Assembly: GCA_964019165.1 (NCBI GenBank)
Contig: OZ025268.1
Span: 8,517,517-8,581,516 of the forward strand
Reading direction: 5' to 3'
DNA length: 64,000 bases
DNA from: Mastigias papua
Taxonomy: Eukaryota > Cnidaria > Scyphozoa > Rhizostomeae > Mastigiidae
Of the stretch, positions 58,601 to 64,000 are shown one piece after another. The position numbers and the translations under genes were made by a program. The notes below the pieces were generated by a model. It was not told where the DNA came from. It did not search any database and saw nothing but the letters and a program-made list of their open reading frames with translations. How positions within the stretch are numbered: the first letter of the stretch is position 1; each line of letters opens with the position of its first letter.

Positions 58601-61600
58601 TGTATCTTTGTAGTTGCCTAGCAAGTTTCCTATCTTTTTTTTCCATCTCTACTTTTATATTTTACCTCGTTCTCTTTTGATAGTGGTTTTTCTGTATTTT
58701 CTTTAGTTACCAGTACATTAAATATAGAGCACTTCAGGCATTCCAACATTTTTTCCAATACCTTGAAAGGGAGATTATTGTCACTTAGGAAGTTATAATT
58801 ATCTGCATATATAATTTCTGTTGGTTTTGCATGATGTCTGTGACTGAATTTCCATATTGAAATCCACATGTAGGGTGTGTATTATGACCTCTGGAGCCAT
58901 GTTGAAATAAATTCCTGGAATTCCATCACTTTCTAGGGATCCTATGTTTGTTTTCACATTGTCTCTCTTATTCTTCCAAGCTGTTTGTAAATAGATGTGT
59001 TACCTATTTATAGCTTGCTGACTTGTAGTTCCTCTTCATTTTTTTGAATTGTTCCCAGAAATCTCAACAATGGCTCTCATTTTATAGTATCAAAGGCATT
59101 GCTCGTGTCAATCCCAATGTTATTGACCTGTAGATCTTTATATAATTGTGCTTATTGACTTAATTATGACTTGGTGATGCCAGCACATATTTTCACAAGG
59201 TTATTTGATATTTAAGCCTTTTCATTTAGGACAATTCAGAAGTGCATTTCAAAATAAAAAGAACAACCCAGTTGAAAAAGTTAAAAATGGCATATTGTGA
59301 TAGACAGGCAAGTTTTCTGTTATATCATTTTTCATCCTTTGTCCACAAATGCACAGATTATGTATATTATAAATTTGTATCAAATTATAATGGTTTTTTC
59401 AACCTTCTCCATGAGGAAAGTGGCTCACGTGTGATGCATTGCATGTCATAAGGGCTGTTTTGTGCAGAAAGGTGTGTGATATGGATATGTGGCCTTTGAA
59501 TTTTGGAAAAAATATAGATGGTTTAGCTCCCCAGTAGGACTTTTTACCTTTTTGTTTTTGAGTCAGATTAGAAGTTGATAGTAGTTTAGAGGCTCTGCTA
59601 GAAGGTACAGCATCAAGAAGTAATTTAGACATCAAATCTGGAATCTAATGAAAGTTTGGTTGTGGTTTTGTATTTCTAAAGATGAATGTATGTGATTAAA
59701 TATATGAGATTGTGGTCTGAGCATTCATGGCACAAAATTGGGATTTTCCCTTGAGGGAACATTTGTAATGGCTGGCAACTATGCATCATTATATGTCCTC
59801 AAAATGAACTTATATACCATGATTTGGGAGCACCAGACAGTTGAGTACATGTAAAAAGCCAATTCAGAGAAATAAAGTTTGAATCCTATTCCCCTATGAG
59901 CCCTTTGGGCACTTTTGAATTCTGAGCTTTAACAACTGGACAATGGTGTTGACTTTGGCCAGTGACTTTTGTTGGCAAATATATGAAAGTTTTTTCACAT
60001 AATTCAGTGTATCCTATTTTTAGTGAGTTTATGCAGATTTCAATATTTAGAAAAATTATTCCTTGTTACCAACCTTTAATCATAAATCTTTGAGAACTTC
60101 TTGAAAATATCATTCCATGTATCCTATTTTCTTTACTTTCAACTCACCTTACATTGGTAAATATTTAATTGAGTTTAGAAGAAAGAATTAAGCAGGATGG
60201 AGACAAATACATAATTCCAAGATGTAGATAAATATTTTTCCATGCATGATACATAAATTTTGTTGTGCGAGTGTTATGATTTTTTCACACACCATCTTTA
60301 TTGAATGGTGTGGGTAATTGTGTTTGCTTGTCATTTCATGTGCTTTGCAGAGATGATTGTTAGTCACATTCATGTTTGTTTTTGCATATACCAGTTGATA
60401 TAGAAATTGAAAAAAATTGATTTATTCTTGATTTTGTAGACTGATAATGATTATCTGAATTATTGTTAATCATATTCAGTTGTATGATATAATCAAGAAG
60501 CTCTCTTTGTTAATTCATAGGGTATTCCTCATAATTCTGTCCGGTTTCTATTTGATGGTCAAAGAATCACTGATGAGATGACTCCAAAACAGGTACAATG
60601 AAATAGTATGCACTGATATACATTTTAACCAGCCAGATGTGGTTGTTAAGGAAATCTTCCAATTTAATCTTGAGCCTTGGAAAGAGATGCTCAAAGAACT
60701 GATATGGGTCCTTTAATGATTTTCATCATCTATTTTGTTGACCACATGCTACAGGTCATTGTCTGGCTGGTCTTGTATCTTGTAATGCAAGGAACTGGTC
60801 AAAGGATTATGAGAAAGGATGGGGCTATACTTGAAGATGCATAAGTTTCCTTAGATTTCTAGATAATTTTTTCTTTAGGGGTATACTGCATACAGTTTCT
60901 TCTTGATTTCCATGGACTTTATCCCCAGAGTTTGACAGGGGCCATGTATCGCTTCTGGCTAAGATCTCCTCATCCAAACTACTGACATCCAAAAAGGCAC
61001 ATCATGACCCCTCTGATGTTGATGTTTGGTTGTTTTACTAAGGACTCTCTTGCTTTTTGCTAGGATGCCAAATCTTTTGAAGTTTTAAGTTATTTGAGAT
61101 GACTGTCATTTGCATAATACCAGTTTATCCATTGTATCCTTTGTTGGCCCAGACACACGAGAAACCACATTCCTGAATTTTTCTATGTCTTTTCCATTGA
61201 AGTGAATTACTTTAATTTCAAGATGTGGACAAACTACATACCCACACATCTCATATTTTCTTCCCCCGGCTTGTAACTTTTTCATCTGTTTTCTAGTTTA
61301 CCTCAATCATTTTCCAACCTTCACTTATTATACTTAATCCCTAGTGATGATAGGCACATTTGATAATAGTCATGTTTTTGTAGTAACTGATCTGTTTTAT
61401 GCACCATGGACTTCAGTGTTGATATATTATTTTCATATACAATGGGGAAGGGAATTAAAGTGGGAATGCCTGTTGAAATATTTGGGGACTAATTTTGATG
61501 TCCCTTAGATTATTTAGCCCACTATATGTTTATTTCAACCTTCCAGTTTGTACCACATGAAGAAAACATGTTGACCTCCACTTAATCCTTCTTGGCTTAT

Positions 61601-62022
61601 TATTCAAACTGCATCTAGCATGGCCCCTCCCAGGGACTTGGGGGGCTTCAGTCATCCACATTTGTCAAAGAAATGTATGTTTTCTCTATTTTGACTTTCA
61701 TTGCAGGTTTCTCCTTGATCCATGCCACAGAACAGTACTGTTCAATTAGCTTCTAGTCTGGGAGATGCCTTTTTAGCAATTCTATAGGGTAAAAGTAAAA
61801 ATGTTCTGTCCCTGCTATTGTACCCAACTATGATAGATGGACCATCTATGTCATTAAATGGATTAACAGCCCTCCCCCTGTGTAAACTCAGGCACTTTCC
61901 TTCTCCTTGGGTATGTGCTGATTTTGTTGGTTATACTAATGCATTGAATTTCCATAATACAGCTCGAGATGGAAGATGAAGATGTCATAGAAGTGTATCA
62001 AGAGCAAACTGGAGGCAATTGA
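55648..62022 (+). CDS. Small ubiquitin-like modifier (SUMO), five exons, 90 aa
   Basis: SUMO is conjugated to lysines of nuclear and other proteins by SAE1/2 and UBC9. Exons: 55648-55662 (MGDSN), 57111-57158, 59230-59307, 60521-60592, 61963-62022; all joins are phase 0. The flexible N-terminus has a VKPD site (psi-K-x-D/E), then [78 protein letters not shown] and a single Asn. This is the complete ubiquitin-like fold; the DGQRI and EMEDEDxIEVxQxQTGG blocks are diagnostic. Maturation by a SENP protease should remove only the Asn. Intron 3 uses a GC donor (CAG|GCAAGT); using any nearby GT would break the frame. Resembles both SUMO1 and SUMO2/3, so no paralogue symbol is given. Confidence 0.96.
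57662..58085 (+). repeat. Dispersed repeat, copy 2 (pairs with 311-690)
   Basis: Lies in SUMO intron 2. Shares CTTAGGCCAT, GACATCACC, CTGTCATCACACAA, TTATTTTGGGTTGTTC and GTCAGAGTAGAG with the copy at the left end of the window, same orientation. Confidence 0.6.
58370..59140 (-). mobile_element. Antisense LINE relic in SUMO intron 2
   Basis: Minus-strand translation with frame breaks gives [42 protein letters not shown] and [15 protein letters not shown]...[19 protein letters not shown]. These are LINE polymerase motifs (D-x-S-x-AFDT; YADD, here YADN; KTEK). The second catalytic Asp is lost, and it is antisense to SUMO. Confidence 0.75.
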
Positions 62023-63370
62023 GACTAGTTTTAGAGTCATAAGGGTACAAACAGCAGCCATCTGTCACCTATTAATGAGGAACTGACATTTTGTATTGGA
62101 ACAACAACTCTTTCTGGCACCTGCCTGATGGAACTTTGATGTAATATTTAAACTGAAGGCCTAGTGAAGTTTATTTTACATATGTTTCGAATATTGTTAA
62201 TTTTGCAGTATTTGCTTTTTAATATCAATATATGAATATTGATATCAATATATGAATATTTGATAAAGGCAAAAATTGTTAATAACAGCTGGTCTTTTTA
62301 CAACAAGTATTGGTCAGTTCAGTGGAGAGACATTAGTTGATGTGTCTTTCCTAAAGAATTTTGAAATATTCAATGTTTTCCAGAATGCTCTCACGTTGCA
62401 TGGTGATCAGACATTCCTTTACAAAATAATCACTGTAAGAATCTTGAAATTGACAGCTGTGACAAGTTCATTTAGTAATAGTTCATTCCAGTTAAATATA
62501 TACAATAGAATGAATTGTGAGAAGGAATGTTCTTGGCTCACATACAAGGCTATTGGCAATTTCAAAGTGCTATTTTTATAGAATACTCTGCATTTTGATC
62601 TCTTTTGACAATGCTTGTAGTTTTACGTTTGGTATTGTAGGGTTTTTCTTTGTTTCTCATAGATAATAACTTCTCTGATATGAAAGTGCATCGCTTTTTG
62701 AAGTCAATCTTTTTTTACACTCATGACTTGGTAATTGTACTCAAAAGGAAATTGGTGTTTGCAATAGATTTGTGTCAGATTGATGTGAGTTTAGTCAAAA
62801 GGTCAGGAAAAGTCTTCCGCTACTCCTTATTTTACTTGACACGTAGCTATTATCCCACTTATAAACGTCTAATTAGATACCTCCAGGCTATCTAATTACC
62901 TTACACATTTCTTTGGGTAGGAATAATGTTGATAGGAAAATTAGACTCAAAAGGCCAAAATGAAAATGGTAGGAAAATCACAAAGCTCAAGTTCCACCGT
63001 TTATTTTTTCTACGCATCAGAAATCGATATTAGCTCGTTCTTTGCAAGCTCCTTTACAAACTTCGACACTTTTCTTTGATAATCTTGGATGACAAAGATC
63101 AAAATTTTGTATTGCAAATAATGTTAACCTCTTATGGCTAATTTACTCCAGTAATAATTAAGAAAATCTCAAGAAACTCTCAGGCTCAATTTTGCGAAAA
63201 GCTAAGAAAATTGAGGCTCGGGCAAAAGTGGTTGTCGTATAAAAATTACGTGTACTCATTCACTATCACCGTTCTTTTTTTAAGTCCTTCTTCATGCTAT
63301 CCCTTTACCTTCGCTGTAAATTACAGTTGTGAAGAGCTAGCTGGGAAAGCAAATATCTTATTGTTTTTTT
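62023..63370. other. SUMO 3' UTR and spacer
   Basis: No canonical AATAAA was found close to the SUMO stop, so the cleavage site is unplaced. At 62,221-62,260 a short tandem AATATCAATATATGAATATTG is nearly palindromic. A fragment with GAGGCTC inverted motifs at about 63,185-63,235 resembles the interior of the mariner-like MITE at 6,450. No gene is supported. Confidence 0.4.
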
Positions 63371-63539
63371 ACAGAATGGAATGAATTTTGAACGTGTGTT
63401 ACCATGTAGTATTTGTACTAGGTTAAGTTGTTGGCTTCATTTATTTTTAAATGTTAATTACACTTTGCAAATTTATTTTGAGGACCGCTATGTAAAGCAC
63501 CACTTGGTGATTTGGGCATCCTTCACATGCAGTGCTAGC

Positions 63540-63812
63540 TTCCATTCTTGTCTCTTTCTCTCCGACCTTAACCTTCTCTCCGACCTTAACCTTCTCTGTT
63601 CTGATATTTTGCTTGCACCCTTGATAGATCCTTTCCTTTATCCCCCTAGAATGTTCTTTCATGTGTATAAACTCTGTGGGTTTAGACAGTAATGATGAAA
63701 ACACTCTCTTTGAACAAAACCTATAATGTGAATGTACCTTCAATGTGTTCGCATGCTTGATTCTCCTAACTACTACCTTAGATCCCTATGGACTACATGC
63801 ATCATTACTACA
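63540..63812 (-). repeat. LTR of a second Ty3/gypsy element (left end not determined)
   Basis: On the minus strand an LTR begins TGTAGTAATGATGCATGTAG directly after the purine tract, matching the TGTAGTA start of the intact gypsy LTR. It contains a direct repeat of CTTCTCTCCGACCTTAAC units (63,563-63,598). The far end was not placed; the left coordinate is a lower bound on its extent. Confidence 0.6.
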
Positions 63813-63827
63813 TCACCCCCTTTTTTG
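63813..63827 (-). other. Polypurine tract of the second Ty3/gypsy element
   Basis: Element strand AAAAAAGGGGGTGA directly before the LTR. The intact gypsy element here has AAAAAGGGGGAATGA in the same place. Confidence 0.7.
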
Positions 63828-63881
63828 ATAAACACATCACAACAAAACAATAACAATATAAAATGTAAATGTTATTAAATG

Positions 63882-64000
63882 TTAATAAGAAAGTCCATGT
63901 CCATATCTCACTGGTGCTCTTCTTGTTCTGTTTGATCTCCTATTATCACATTCTAGTTCAGGTTCTTTATCACACTCGTCATCGTCACTACTATACTCCA
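63882..64000 (-). pseudogene. C-terminal end of a Ty3/gypsy pol (element continues off the window)
   Basis: The minus strand is open from the right edge to a TAA at 63,882-63,884. It reads an acidic stretch (EYSSDDDECDKEPE) then NRRSNRTRRAPVRYGH and GLSY. An Arg-rich RxSxRxRRxPxRYG motif close to the stop is the usual end of gypsy integrase tails. Only 39 codons are visible; whether the rest is intact cannot be known here. Confidence 0.7.

Noticed and set aside
63447..63743. 98-codon minus-strand ORF with KVKVGEK repeats
   Set aside because: It lies inside the LTR of the second gypsy element and results from an 18-bp direct repeat.

Overview
This is nuclear DNA from an invertebrate animal. 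It is AT-rich, its genes are split by GT-AG introns, and decayed metazoan transposons (Ty3/gypsy, Ty1/copia, several LINE types, P, PIF/Harbinger, hAT-like and Tc1/mariner-like MITEs, a tRNA-derived SINE) fill most of the space between and inside genes. I cannot name the species. Most exons are too short to stand out as ORFs, so the gene models were assembled by hand from splice sites, reading phase and remembered family features.

Left half (1-38,430), minus strand: the first three coding exons of V-ATPase subunit F (ATP6V1F, running off the left edge); a two-exon 75-aa LYR-motif microprotein of the MIEF1-microprotein type (4,382-4,858); an 18-exon coiled-coil gene of 676 codons that matches CCDC177 (7,245-23,176); two tandem single-exon paralogues of a mitochondrial TIM21/COA1-like membrane protein (25,302-26,261 and 28,919-29,905); and a two-exon COX7A-like subunit (35,102-37,545). 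Four of these six genes are predicted mitochondrial. Their introns and spacers hold MITEs, a SINE and LINE relics.

Middle (38,435-55,288) is a transposon block: a P/THAP9-type DNA transposon with an exact 8-bp target duplication; an R4/Dong-like LINE 3' end between two stretches of the same microsatellite; two more LINE fragments; and an old copia element (LTRs at 44,268 and 55,103). The copia was later hit by at least three DNA transposons, one of them a long-inverted-repeat foldback element, which was itself split by a Ty3/gypsy element. That gypsy element has two identical 151-bp LTRs, a 5-bp target duplication, a tRNA-Ser(GCU) primer site and an uninterrupted 1,328-codon gag-pol ORF, so it is the youngest insertion here and looks intact.

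Right part (55,648-64,000), plus strand: a five-exon SUMO gene (90 aa, one residue after the di-glycine) with one GC-AG intron, carrying an antisense LINE relic and a dispersed repeat in its second intron. The right edge holds the 3' end of a second Ty3/gypsy element whose polypurine tract and LTR start resemble those of the intact one.

No CRISPR arrays, rRNA genes or true tRNA genes were seen. No wholly novel system is claimed; the best leads are the precisely datable nested insertions, the stand-alone LYR microprotein gene, the tandem TIM21-like pair and the microsatellite-embedded LINE.
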